From: Amycolatopsis mediterranei
GTDB lineage: Bacteria; Actinomycetota; Actinomycetes; Mycobacteriales; Pseudonocardiaceae
DNA: 64,000 nucleotides
NCBI RefSeq assembly: GCF_026017845.1
Contig: NZ_CP100416.1
Location: 3,073,926-3,137,925, forward strand
Direction of reading: 5' to 3'
Below are positions 27,642 through 35,306 of the stretch, one piece after another; the first letter of the stretch is position 1, and every line of letters begins with the position of its first letter. Below the pieces are notes generated by a model that was given only the letters and a program-made list of their open reading frames with translations, had not been told where the DNA came from and ran no database searches. The position numbers and the translations under genes are program-made.

Positions 27642-28561
27642 CGGTGAGTTTCGACGAGCTGATGGCCCACGCCAGTGAAATCAAGTTCCTGGCGATCAAA
27701 CGCGCCCTGGACGAGCACGAGACCGAGCCGGAGTACGCCCGGCAAGGTGTCGACGGCTACTACGAGCAAGTGGTCGAACCCCTGTTCAAACCGTTCTCTC
27801 GCGTTCCCGATCCGGCCGGCTACCAGCCGATGATCGACGATTTGTCCGCCGCGATGCACGACCTGTCCGGCGGGCACATCGACCAGGACCCGATCGACAA
27901 GAACCCCTACCTGGCCAATCCGACTCTCGAGAAGATCCACACGGCGGGCGACTACCTCCAGGACTGGTCGGGACAGGCAGCGATGCAGTTCAAGCAGAAG
28001 TTCCTCGACCCGTTCCCGGCGATTTCGGCCAACCAGTTCATCCTCACGGCGATCCTCAAAGCAGCGCTGGAGGCCCACCAGGCGATGTGGGCGAAGACCC
28101 GGGACGACATCGACAAGATCGCGCACGCCACCATGGACGCGTTCGACAACAAGTGCTGTGACAAGAACACGTGGAACGTGTCCTTCACCGTGTTGTCTTC
28201 GATCGGTGCCACCGCCGCCGCCGTCCTCACCGTGGCGACGGACGGTGTCGCCGCTCCGCTGCTGTTGCAAGTGATCGGTGCGGCGGCGCAGGTCGGCGCG
28301 ACCCTGCCGCCCGACAGCTTGTCGGATCCCCCGAAAGGCGGCGGTGAGTCCGCGCTGCAGATCGTCAACTCGATGAAAGCGGCGATCGATCAGCTCACGC
28401 AGGTGGTCCAGAAGGCGGAGGCGGTGATCACGAAACACATCACCGGCATCACGAAGTTGCTCGGCGAGCACGGTTCGTACTTCGTCTCCGCCCGTCCGGC
28501 TCTCGCGTCGGTGCCGGACGACAAGATCACCGGCGGCAGCGGTCTCGGCGATTCGAACTGA
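27638..28561 (+). CDS. Putative type VII secretion-associated protein with WSG motif and hydrophobic segment
   Basis: 307 residues, GTG 27638 overlapping the upstream stop. Residues 1-180 are helical with Trp110-Ser-Gly112 (LQDWSGQAAMQFKQ), the kind of turn seen in WXG100/LXG proteins. Residues about 185-225 are hydrophobic and Gly/Ala-rich (SSIGATAAAVLTVATDGVAA), possibly a membrane insertion region, followed by a helical C-terminus (TQVVQKAEAVITKHI). There is no recognisable toxin domain. Function unknown; the WSG motif and company of a small helical protein suggest secretion or membrane association. It could equally be a structural protein of unknown role. Confidence 0.5.
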   Translation: MTVSFDELMAHASEIKFLAIKRALDEHETEPEYARQGVDGYYEQVVEPLFKPFSRVPDPAGYQPMIDDLSAAMHDLSGGHIDQDPIDKNPYLANPTLEKIHTAGDYLQDWSGQAAMQFKQKFLDPFPAISANQFILTAILKAALEAHQAMWAKTRDDIDKIAHATMDAFDNKCCDKNTWNVSFTVLSSIGATAAAVLTVATDGVAAPLLLQVIGAAAQVGATLPPDSLSDPPKGGGESALQIVNSMKAAIDQLTQVVQKAEAVITKHITGITKLLGEHGSYFVSARPALASVPDDKITGGSGLGDSN

Positions 28562-28573
28562 GGGAGCGGGATC

Positions 28574-29062
28574 ATGGGAAGACTCGCCGACCGGCTCGAT
28601 GGCATCCGGGTCCGGGTTCGAGCACCCGGTACCGACATCGAGGCCGAACTGCGCGACCGGACGAACGTCACGATCACGTTCGGCGAAAGCGTCTACGGCT
28701 TCGCCGATGAGCGGGGGCTCGAGCGCTCCCTGGCGGCCCTGGCACGCCTGGTGTACGCGGGCTGGCTGCGGCAGTACCGGGCGGCGATCGACGAATCCGC
28801 CCTCGACATCACACCGCGTGACGACCGGGACGACGAGTTCCTCGACGAACGGTCGAAGATCGAGGCCGGTGGAAGGTCGAGCGACGGCCGGATCTCCCTG
28901 ACCTGCGTGGGTATGCAGGAGATCTCGGTGGAGATCGGGCCGGGCACGGTCCGGGAGCTGGCCGAAGAAGAGTTCGCGGCGCGCGCCAAGGAGGCCGTCA
29001 CCCTCCTGATCCGGGAGTACCTGGCGAAGGTCAGCGAGCTCAGGAAACGGTTCTACGGATGA
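28574..29062 (+). CDS. Unrecognised 162-residue protein of the WXG100-like module
   Basis: ATG 28574 follows GAGGGAGCGGG. The N-terminal half (VRVRAPGTDIEAELRDRTN, VTITFGESVYGF) looks strand-rich and the rest helical (LERSLAALARLVYAGWLRQY; AARAKEAVTLLIREYLAKV). There is no signal peptide, membrane segment or metal motif. A general likeness to YbaB/EbfC-type small proteins found near ESX loci is noted but not demonstrated. The stop overlaps the start of the anchored protein gene by four bases (ATGA), so the two are co-translated. Confidence 0.5.
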   Translation: MGRLADRLDGIRVRVRAPGTDIEAELRDRTNVTITFGESVYGFADERGLERSLAALARLVYAGWLRQYRAAIDESALDITPRDDRDDEFLDERSKIEAGGRSSDGRISLTCVGMQEISVEIGPGTVRELAEEEFAARAKEAVTLLIREYLAKVSELRKRFYG

Positions 29063-29895
29063 ACCGGAACCGGCTGGCGGCGATCATCGGCACCATCATC
29101 CTCCTCGGCGCCCTCGTCTTCGTCGCCGGCGGGAAGCTGCCGTGGACCGGCGGACCCGCCGCGGACCAGCCCTGTGACATCCCCGGCCGGCTCCCCGTGA
29201 GTTCGCCGGCGGTCACGTCCGGGCTGATCAAGGTGGTCGAGCAGGGATTCAGCCAGGACCCGTCCGGCCTGGTCAGCCTCGGGGCCGTCGTGGAGAACAC
29301 CGGCGCCGACGTCGCGTACCGGATTCCCGTGCGGTTCCGGCTCTTCGACGCCGCGCACCACGAGCTGCCCGAAACCACCGCGGGTGAGCTGAGCGTCGAG
29401 ATCCCGCTGCTCCTGCCCGGCCGGCGGATCGGTGCCGGGACGGGCGCCTACCGGCGGAATACCCAGGTGATCGACACCGAAGCGGGCGCCGGGCCGAACG
29501 CTTGGCTGCCGCGGGCCGCCGTGGGAAGCCTCACCCCGGTGACCGCGACCTACGTCCGCAGCAAGCGGTTCTACCCGGACAACCCCGGCTACATCGACGT
29601 CCACTACCGGGAGACGTCCGCGAACTGCCGAGCCCTCGACCACCGCGCCACCGCCGCGATCTTCCGCGACCGCACCGGCCGGATCGCCGGGGGCGACAGC
29701 GGCCCCGCCGGCGCGCCGCTCACGTTCCGGGACACGCACGGCCACGACGTCGTCGTCGAGCCGCAGCCTGCGGCCGGCTCGTCGTGTTCACCCGGGGAGC
29801 GGGAGACCTGGGTCATCCCCTCCGTGGGCGCCCCCGCCGGCGCCGACGACTCCCGCACCGAGGTCTACCCGTACTGCGGCCTCGGGCCGGAATGA
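29059..29895 (+). CDS. Membrane-anchored extracytoplasmic protein, paralog of the 26598 gene
   Basis: 278 residues, ATG 29059. An N-terminal anchor (LAAIIGTIILLGALVFVAGG) leaves a large outside domain. Like its shorter paralog 2.4 kb upstream it has CDIP near the N-terminus, YRIPVRFR, LTPVTATY, SANCRAL, CSPGERETW and EVYPYCGL. It is about 80 residues longer, mainly from insertions around YRRNTQVIDTE and RSKRFYPDNPGYIDVHYRE. No known domain was recognised. The two paralogs bracket the WXG100-like genes, which suggests a functional unit at the cell envelope. Confidence 0.6.
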   Translation: MNRNRLAAIIGTIILLGALVFVAGGKLPWTGGPAADQPCDIPGRLPVSSPAVTSGLIKVVEQGFSQDPSGLVSLGAVVENTGADVAYRIPVRFRLFDAAHHELPETTAGELSVEIPLLLPGRRIGAGTGAYRRNTQVIDTEAGAGPNAWLPRAAVGSLTPVTATYVRSKRFYPDNPGYIDVHYRETSANCRALDHRATAAIFRDRTGRIAGGDSGPAGAPLTFRDTHGHDVVVEPQPAAGSSCSPGERETWVIPSVGAPAGADDSRTEVYPYCGLGPE

Positions 29896-29913
29896 TCCCG
29901 GGGCCGGGGCCGT

Positions 29914-29919
29914 TAAACT
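29914..29919 (+). promoter_or_regulatory. -10 element for helD
   Basis: TAAACT, matching TAnnnT, lies 31 bases before the helD ATG, giving a leader of about 25 bases with GAGG as a possible ribosome site. Confidence 0.45.
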
Positions 29920-29950
29920 CTGCTGGCCCTTTCCTTGAGGCGAAAGCAGG

Positions 29951-32200
29951 ATGCTCTTGTCCGTCTCCTCGGACGACTTCTCCGCCGAGCTCGCCCGCGA
30001 GCAGGCGTACGTCACCACCCTCTACTCGAAGCTCGACGCCGAGCGCCTCGAAGCCCAGCGCCGCCTCGACGAGACGCTGCGGCAGACCGGCGGCACCCCG
30101 CAGGCCCGCACCGAACGGGACGTCGCCACCACCCTCTACACCGACCGGCTCGCCCAGCTCGGCTCCGTCGAGCAGGGCCTCGCCTTCGGACGGCTCGACT
30201 TCGTCCCCGGCAGCGCCGAGGAGACCACCTACATCGGCCGGCTCGGGCTGTTCGACGAAGACGACGACTACCAGCCGCTGCTGGTCGACTGGCGCGCGCC
30301 GGTCGCGCGGCCGTTCTACCTGGCCACCGCCGCGTCACCCGAAGGGGTGCGGCGGCGACGGCACCTGCGGTCGCTGAGCCGCAAGGTCACCGGCTTCGAC
30401 GACGAGATCCTCGACCTCACCGCCGCCGACCAGGGCCAGGACCTCGGACTGGCCGGCGAAGCCGCGCTGCTGGCCGCGCTGGAGCAGCGGCGCACCGGCG
30501 AGATGAGCGACATCGTCGCGACCATCCAGGCCGAGCAGGACCGCATCATCCGCGCCCCCCTCGGCGGCGTGATGGTCGTGCAGGGCGGCCCGGGCACCGG
30601 CAAGACCGCCGTCGCGCTGCACCGCGCGGCCTACCTGCTGTACACGCACCGCCAGCAGCTCACCACCCGCGGCGTGCTGGTCGTCGGCCCGAACAGCACG
30701 TTCCTGCGCTATATCGGCCAGGTGCTGCCCTCGCTCGGCGAGACCGGCGTGCTGCTCGCCACCATCGGGCAGCTCTACCCCGGCCTCACCGCCGACGGCG
30801 TCGAGCCGCGCGAAGCGACCGAGGTCAAGGGCCGGCTGGTGATGGCGGACGTGCTGGCCAACGCCGTCCGCGACCGCCAGCGCGTGCCCGAGCCGGTCCT
30901 GGAGATCGAGTACGAGCACGACGTGCTGCGGCTGGACCGCAAGACCTGCACCGACGCCCGTACCCGGGCCCGCCGTTCGCGGCGCCCGCACAACCCGGCG
31001 CGGCGCCTGTTCGTCTCCGACGTCCTCGACGCGCTGACCCGCCAGGCTGCCCGCAGGCTGGGGGAGGACCTCCTCGATGGGCAGGACCTGGCCGACATCC
31101 GCGCCGAGCTGGCCGCGGACGAGAACATCGCGGCGGCGCTCGACTCGCTGTGGCCGGTGCTGAGCCCGGAAGGTGTGCTCGACGACCTGTTCGCCGACCG
31201 CGAACGGCTCGACAGCGCCGCGCGCAAGCTGCTGCCGGAAGCGGATCTCGCGCTCCTGGAAAGCGGCCGCGACGCCCGCTGGACGCCGGCTGACGTGCCG
31301 CTGCTCGACGAGCTCGCCGAGCTGATCGGCGTCGACGACACCGAGGCCCGCGTCGAGCGCAAACGCCGTGAGCGGGAGGATCGCGCGTACGCCGAAGGCG
31401 TCCTGGACATCCTGGAGCAGGACGAAGAGATCATCGACGAGGAGCTGCTGCGCGTCTCCGACGTCCTCGACGCCGAGCTGTTCGCCGAGCGCCAGCAGGC
31501 GCGCAGCGAGCTGACCGCCGCCCAGCGGGCCGCGCAGGACCGGACCTGGACGTTCGGGCACGTGATCGTCGACGAGGCGCAGGAGCTGTCGGCAATGGAC
31601 TGGCGGCTGCTGATGCGGCGCACGCCGAACCGGTCGATGACCCTGGTCGGCGACGTGGCCCAGACCGGCGCGGCGGGCGGGGCGCGGTCGTGGGGCGAGG
31701 TGCTTTCGCCCTACGTCGAGGACCGCTGGCGGCTGGAGCAGCTGACGGTGAACTACCGCACGCCCGCCGAGATCATGGCCGTTGCGGCGCGGGTGCTCGC
31801 GGAGGTTTCGCCAGGGCTGTCGGTGCCGTCGTCGGTGCGGGAAACCGGGGTGCCGCCGTGGTCGGTGCGGGCCGGGGACCTCGCGGCGGAGCTGCCCGGG
31901 CTGGCCGCGCGCGAGCTGTCCGAAGTGGACGGTGGCACGGTGGCGGTCCTGGTGCCCGCGGCCCGCTTCGATGCGGTGTCGGCGCTGCTCGCCGGCCACG
32001 ACGAGCGGCTGAGCGTCCTGACGGTCGAGCGGTCGAAGGGCCTGGAGTTCGACTCGGTGGTGCTGGTCGCGCCGGACGAGGTCGTCGCGGGCTCGCCGCG
32101 GGGCCTCAACGACCTGTACGTGGCCCTGACGCGGGCGACCCGGCGGCTCGGCGTGATCCGGACCGGTGACGATGTTCCGGCACTCTCCGTGCTTGGCTAG
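29951..32200 (+). CDS. helD: HelD-like RNA polymerase recycling ATPase (UvrD/Rep superfamily)
   Basis: 749 residues, ATG 29951. N-terminal coiled-coil arm (ELAREQAYVTTLYSKLDAERLEAQ) followed by the short beta segment YIGRLGLFDEDDDYQPLLVDWRAPVARPFY, which is characteristic of the HelD family. Superfamily 1 motor motifs: VQGGPGTGKTAVALHRAAYL at about residue 210, HVIVDEAQELSAMDW (Walker B), TLVGDVAQTGA, and late VERSKGLEFDSVV and NDLYVALTRA. HelD inserts into the RNA polymerase channels and releases stalled or rifampicin-bound enzyme using ATP. The central coiled-coil insertion around EERE/KRRERED is also present. The -10 of the next gene lies on its stop codon. Confidence 0.88.
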   Translation: MLLSVSSDDFSAELAREQAYVTTLYSKLDAERLEAQRRLDETLRQTGGTPQARTERDVATTLYTDRLAQLGSVEQGLAFGRLDFVPGSAEETTYIGRLGLFDEDDDYQPLLVDWRAPVARPFYLATAASPEGVRRRRHLRSLSRKVTGFDDEILDLTAADQGQDLGLAGEAALLAALEQRRTGEMSDIVATIQAEQDRIIRAPLGGVMVVQGGPGTGKTAVALHRAAYLLYTHRQQLTTRGVLVVGPNSTFLRYIGQVLPSLGETGVLLATIGQLYPGLTADGVEPREATEVKGRLVMADVLANAVRDRQRVPEPVLEIEYEHDVLRLDRKTCTDARTRARRSRRPHNPARRLFVSDVLDALTRQAARRLGEDLLDGQDLADIRAELAADENIAAALDSLWPVLSPEGVLDDLFADRERLDSAARKLLPEADLALLESGRDARWTPADVPLLDELAELIGVDDTEARVERKRREREDRAYAEGVLDILEQDEEIIDEELLRVSDVLDAELFAERQQARSELTAAQRAAQDRTWTFGHVIVDEAQELSAMDWRLLMRRTPNRSMTLVGDVAQTGAAGGARSWGEVLSPYVEDRWRLEQLTVNYRTPAEIMAVAARVLAEVSPGLSVPSSVRETGVPPWSVRAGDLAAELPGLAARELSEVDGGTVAVLVPAARFDAVSALLAGHDERLSVLTVERSKGLEFDSVVLVAPDEVVAGSPRGLNDLYVALTRATRRLGVIRTGDDVPALSVLG

Positions 32201-32203
32201 GGT
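32198..32203 (+). promoter_or_regulatory. -10 element for the FKBP lipoprotein gene, overlapping the helD stop
   Basis: TAGGGT begins on the TAG stop of helD and ends seven bases before the ATG at 32211, indicating a leaderless mRNA. Confidence 0.5.
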
Positions 32204-32210
32204 GCCCGGC

Positions 32211-32771
32211 ATGCAGAACATCGGGAAGATCGTGGTCGCCGCCGTGGCGGCGCTGTCGCTGGCCGCGTGCGGCCAGCAGGCCAAGACCCAGTCGGCCGCT
32301 CCGGCGGGGCCGTCCGTCCCGTCCTCGAGCGCCGCGCCGGCGCCGCAGAGCAAGGGCCGCGAGTGCACGGCGGACGACGTCAAGACGACGGGCAAGTTCG
32401 GCGAGGTGCCGACGATCACCATCCCCGACGACTGCGACCCGCCGAAGAAGCTGATCACGAAGGACCTGTCCGACGGCACGGGCGACCCCGCCAAGACCGG
32501 GCAGAAGCTCCAGATGAACTACCTGCTGGTGACGTGGTCGGACAAGCAGAAGCTGGACAGCTCCTTCGACCGTGGCAAGCCGTTCGACCTGAACCTGGGC
32601 GCGGGCGAGGTCATCCCCGGCTGGGACCAGGGCCTGGCGGGCATCAAGCAGGGCGCCCGCCGGCTGCTGATCATCCCGCCGGACCTGGCCTACGGCGAGG
32701 GCGGCAACGGCATGAAGCCGAACGAGACGCTGGTGTTCGTCACCGACGCCGTGGCGGTCGGGGCCGCCTGA
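32211..32771 (+). CDS. FKBP-type peptidyl-prolyl isomerase, lipoprotein
   Basis: 186 residues from ATG 32211; this start gives a proper lipoprotein signal (VVAAVAALSLAAC with lipobox LAAC at about residue 20), whereas longer frames do not. A Ser/Ala/Pro-rich linker follows, then the FKBP domain at about 85-185 with QKLQMNYLLVTW, FDLNLGAGEVIPGWDQGLAG (active site), LLIIPPDLAYGEGG and LVFVTDAV. It would assist folding of exported proteins outside the membrane. An rRNA-like leader is absent. Terminated by the hairpin at 32784-32819 shared with the convergent quinone oxidoreductase gene. Confidence 0.92.
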   Translation: MQNIGKIVVAAVAALSLAACGQQAKTQSAAPAGPSVPSSSAAPAPQSKGRECTADDVKTTGKFGEVPTITIPDDCDPPKKLITKDLSDGTGDPAKTGQKLQMNYLLVTWSDKQKLDSSFDRGKPFDLNLGAGEVIPGWDQGLAGIKQGARRLLIIPPDLAYGEGGNGMKPNETLVFVTDAVAVGAA

Positions 32772-32783
32772 CCTGCGCCTGCG

Positions 32784-32819
32784 CGAAGGCCGCCGCGGGG
32801 GTTCCCCGGGGCGGCCTTC
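32784..32819. terminator. Bidirectional terminator
   Basis: GAAGGCCGCC at 32784-32793 pairs with GGCGGCCTTC at 32810-32819 between two convergent genes. Confidence 0.75.
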
Positions 32820-32825
32820 GGTGCG

Positions 32826-33794
32826 TCAGGGGATGAGCAGGAGCTTGCCGGTGGTGCGGCGGCCCTGCAGGTCCTCGTGGGCCTTGCGGGCGTCGGCCAG
32901 GGCGTACTTGCCGCCGATGCGGACGTTCAGCTCGCCCGCGAGGATGGCGTCGAACAGCTCCTTCGACCGCCAGTCGATTTCCTCCCGCGTGCGCGTGTAG
33001 TGCCCGGACGTCGGGCGGGTCAGGTAGAGCGAGCCGCCGGAGTTGAGGCGCTGCGGGTCCAGGGGCGGCACCGGGCCGCTCGAGGCGCCGAACAGCGCGA
33101 GCAGGCCGCGGACCTTCAGGCTGGCCAGGCTCCCGTCGACGGTGTCCTTGCCGACGCCGTCGTAGACGACGTCGACGCCCTCCCCGCCGGTCAGCTCCCG
33201 GGTGATCTTCGCGAAGTCGTCGCGATCGTAGCGGATGACCTCGTCGGCGCCGGCTTCGCGGGCGAGCTTCGCCTTCTCCTCGGTCGACACCGTGCCGATG
33301 ACGCGGGCACCGCGCGCCTTCGCCAGCTGGACCAGGAGCAGCCCGACGCCGCCCGCGGCCGCGTGGACGAGCACGTCGTGGCCCGGCTTGACCTCGAAGG
33401 TGGAGGCGACCAGGTAGTGCGCGGTGATGCCCTGCAGCATGATCGCGGCCGCGGTCTCCAGGGACACACCCTCGGGCACCTTGACGGCCACCGACGCGGG
33501 GACGAGCTTGCGGGCCGCGTAGCTGCCGATCGAGCCCTGCCAGGCGACGCGGTCGCCGGGTGCGAAGCCGGTGTCGGCACCCGCCTCCACGACCGTGCCG
33601 GCGCCCTCGAGGCCGAGCACGACCGGCAGCTCCATCGGGTAGGTGCCCTGGCGCTGGTAGGTGTCGATGTAGTTGACCCCGGCCGCGGCGACGTCGACCA
33701 GGAGTTCGCCGGCCTGCGGGGCGCGGACGTCCACTTCGGCCGGTTCGAGCACTTCCGGGCCCCCGGTCTTCGTCACCTGCACTGCGGTGGGCAT
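32826..33794 (-). CDS. qor: NADPH:quinone oxidoreductase (zinc-independent MDR family)
   Basis: 322 residues from ATG 33794, which follows GGAGGACCC; a longer frame to 33827 lacks a ribosome site. N-terminal GroES-like domain with AGVNYIDTYQRQG and VLGLEGAGTVVEAG; Rossmann domain with VLVHAAAGGVGLLLVQLAKA; C-terminal LRRTTGK-like ending (RRTTGKLLLIP). Zinc ligands of alcohol dehydrogenases are absent, as in quinone oxidoreductases. Reduces quinones or enones with NADPH. A qor gene lies in the same neighbourhood of the mycobacterial chromosome, so it belongs to the conserved backbone. Confidence 0.9.
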   Translation of the reverse strand: MPTAVQVTKTGGPEVLEPAEVDVRAPQAGELLVDVAAAGVNYIDTYQRQGTYPMELPVVLGLEGAGTVVEAGADTGFAPGDRVAWQGSIGSYAARKLVPASVAVKVPEGVSLETAAAIMLQGITAHYLVASTFEVKPGHDVLVHAAAGGVGLLLVQLAKARGARVIGTVSTEEKAKLAREAGADEVIRYDRDDFAKITRELTGGEGVDVVYDGVGKDTVDGSLASLKVRGLLALFGASSGPVPPLDPQRLNSGGSLYLTRPTSGHYTRTREEIDWRSKELFDAILAGELNVRIGGKYALADARKAHEDLQGRRTTGKLLLIP

Positions 33795-33872
33795 GGGTCC
33801 TCCTCGGGTCGGTTCTCCCGGGTGCAACTATGGCCGACGCCACGCTGTTCCGCGTTCCGGCCGGTTCTTGGT

Positions 33873-33878
33873 TATCGT
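33873..33878 (+). promoter_or_regulatory. -10 element for the 33886 gene (leaderless)
   Basis: TATCGT ends seven bases before the GTG at 33886; no Shine-Dalgarno. Confidence 0.45.
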
Positions 33879-33885
33879 TCGGGAC

Positions 33886-34185
33886 GTGACTTCGGAAGAG
33901 ACTGTCGTATCGCCGACCAGCGCGCAGCTGGGCGCGGCCCGCAAGTTCGTGAAGGCGCACGGCAAGCCGTCCCGCGCGGTGGTGGAGAACATCGGCCGGG
34001 CGGGCGCCCGCGTGGTCCTGGTCGGCGCGGACGGCGCGCTCGGGGACGTCGTGGTGCCCTCGGTGGCGACCGGCGAGGCCCTGATCGAGGCGGTCGAGGA
34101 CCTCGACGCGGCTTCCTGGGACGCGGAGACGGTCAACCAGACGAAGATCGGCGCGGAGCACCGCCGCAAGATGGCGGGCAAGTGA
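33886..34185 (+). CDS. Conserved-looking 99-residue protein of unknown function
   Basis: The GTG at 33886 is chosen because a TATCGT -10 lies seven bases upstream. The protein has no signal peptide or membrane segment. AQLGAARKFVKAHGKPSRAVVE looks helical, ARVVLVGADGALGDVVVPS a strand pair, and TGEALIEAVEDLDAASWDAETV helical, ending in a basic tail. No family was recognised. It is translationally coupled to the ATP-grasp gene (GTGA overlap), so it may serve that enzyme, for example as a substrate peptide or partner; this is inference. Confidence 0.6.
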   Translation: MTSEETVVSPTSAQLGAARKFVKAHGKPSRAVVENIGRAGARVVLVGADGALGDVVVPSVATGEALIEAVEDLDAASWDAETVNQTKIGAEHRRKMAGK

Positions 34186-35042
34186 GCCCCACCGCGATCC
34201 TGGTCGGCTGCGCGGAACTCCCTTCGGGTGACGGCGACGACGACGCCGTCGTGCCCGCGTTGTCCTCGCTGGGCTTTGCGGTCTCGTGGGCGCCATGGGA
34301 CGCTCCGGCCGACTTTTCTTCGGCTGACGCGGTGATCCTGCGCGCGACCTGGGACTACGCGGCTCGGCGGGCGGAGTTCCTGGCGTGGTGCGAGTCGGTG
34401 CCGTCGCTGTTCAACTCCGCCGCGGTGGTGCGGTGGAACACGGACAAGTCGTACCTGGTGGAGCTGCTCGACGCGGGCGTGCCGGTGGTGCCGACTTCGC
34501 TGGTTTCGCCTGGTTCGCCGGCGTCGTTTCCTTCCTCGGACTTCGTGGTGAAGCCAGCTGTAGGGGCGGGCTCGCGGGGTGCGGCCCGGTTCGCCGGGGG
34601 AGCGGACGCTTCCGCGCACGTCGCGGCGTTGCACGCCGAGGGGCACCCGGCGCTGATCCAGCCGTACCAGTCCAGTGTGGACACTTCCGGCGAGCTCGCC
34701 CTGGTGTACCTGGGCGGGGTCTATTCGCACGCGTTCACGAAGGGCGCGATGCTCGGGTCCACAATGGACGACTCGGGGCTGTACCTGTCGGAGAAGCTGG
34801 CGCCCGCCTCGCCTCCCGCGGACGCCGTGGCCGTGGCGGAGGACGTCCTCGACGCGGCATCGGCGTTGCTGGGGATCCTGCGGGCGGAGTTGTTGTACGC
34901 GCGGGTGGATCTGGTGCGCGGCGCGGACGGGAAGCCGTTGCTGCTGGAGCTGGAGCTGACCGAGCCGTCGCTGGGCTTCCGCCAGGCGGACCCGGCCGCG
35001 GCGACGCGGTTCGCTTCGGCGGTGCGGCAGCAGCTGGCTTAG
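34182..35042 (+). CDS. ATP-grasp family ligase-like protein
   Basis: 286 residues, GTG 34182 overlapping the upstream stop. Pre-ATP-grasp part with DAVILRATWDYAARRAEFLAW; then NTDKSYLVELLDAGVPVVPT, SDFVVKPAVGAGSRGAARF for the ATP-binding lobe, PYQSSVDTSGELALVYLGG, and the metal-binding LLYARVDLVRG ... LLLELELTEPSLGF near the C-terminus. This layout matches stand-alone ATP-grasp proteins of the RimK/glutathione-synthase type that form amide bonds. The acceptor is unknown. Its 99-residue neighbour upstream could be related. Convergent with a hidden 40-residue membrane ORF. Confidence 0.8.
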   Translation: MSPTAILVGCAELPSGDGDDDAVVPALSSLGFAVSWAPWDAPADFSSADAVILRATWDYAARRAEFLAWCESVPSLFNSAAVVRWNTDKSYLVELLDAGVPVVPTSLVSPGSPASFPSSDFVVKPAVGAGSRGAARFAGGADASAHVAALHAEGHPALIQPYQSSVDTSGELALVYLGGVYSHAFTKGAMLGSTMDDSGLYLSEKLAPASPPADAVAVAEDVLDAASALLGILRAELLYARVDLVRGADGKPLLLELELTEPSLGFRQADPAAATRFASAVRQQLA

Positions 35043-35165
35043 TCATCGCGCGGCGTGCTGCACCACGGCGAGCGCGAGGGCGACGACGGCGCCGATCAAG
35101 GTTACGGTCACGGAACCGGTGAGCACGTAAAGCCCGCCGATCCCGGCGAAACCCGCTTTGATCAT
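35043..35165 (-). CDS. Small 40-residue hydrophobic membrane protein candidate
   Basis: Minus-strand ATG 35165 to TGA 35043: [20 protein letters not shown] followed by a strongly hydrophobic stretch ([14 protein letters not shown]) and a short basic end. GGGAAAA just upstream may act as ribosome site. The stop abuts the ATP-grasp stop. A single transmembrane pair could be formed. No family recognised; short length makes chance possible, but hydrophobic continuity and codon bias (third-position GC in most codons) favour a real gene. Confidence 0.45.
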   Translation of the reverse strand: MIKAGFAGIGGLYVLTGSVTVTLIGAVVALALAVVQHAAR

Positions 35166-35197
35166 TTTTCCCGAATCTCGGAAATCGGCCTTTTCTT

Positions 35198-35235
35198 TGC
35201 CCGCTGTACTACCCCTCTCTATGGTGTACTAGTAC
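35198..35235 (+). promoter_or_regulatory. Promoter with overlapping direct repeats and palindrome for the 35307 gene
   Basis: TTGCCC at 35198-35203 and TATGGT at 35220-35225 are 16 bases apart. TGTACTA occurs at 35205-35211, in the spacer, and again at 35225-35231, overlapping the end of the -10; the second copy is part of the perfect palindrome GTACTAGTAC at 35226-35235. This arrangement suggests a repressor site. Confidence 0.45.
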
Positions 35236-35306
35236 GCTGCTGTTTCAGTGTGGCACGGGAGAGCGGTAACCGGAAATGATCTTTGGTGGTGCGGAGGTGT
35301 TTCTTC

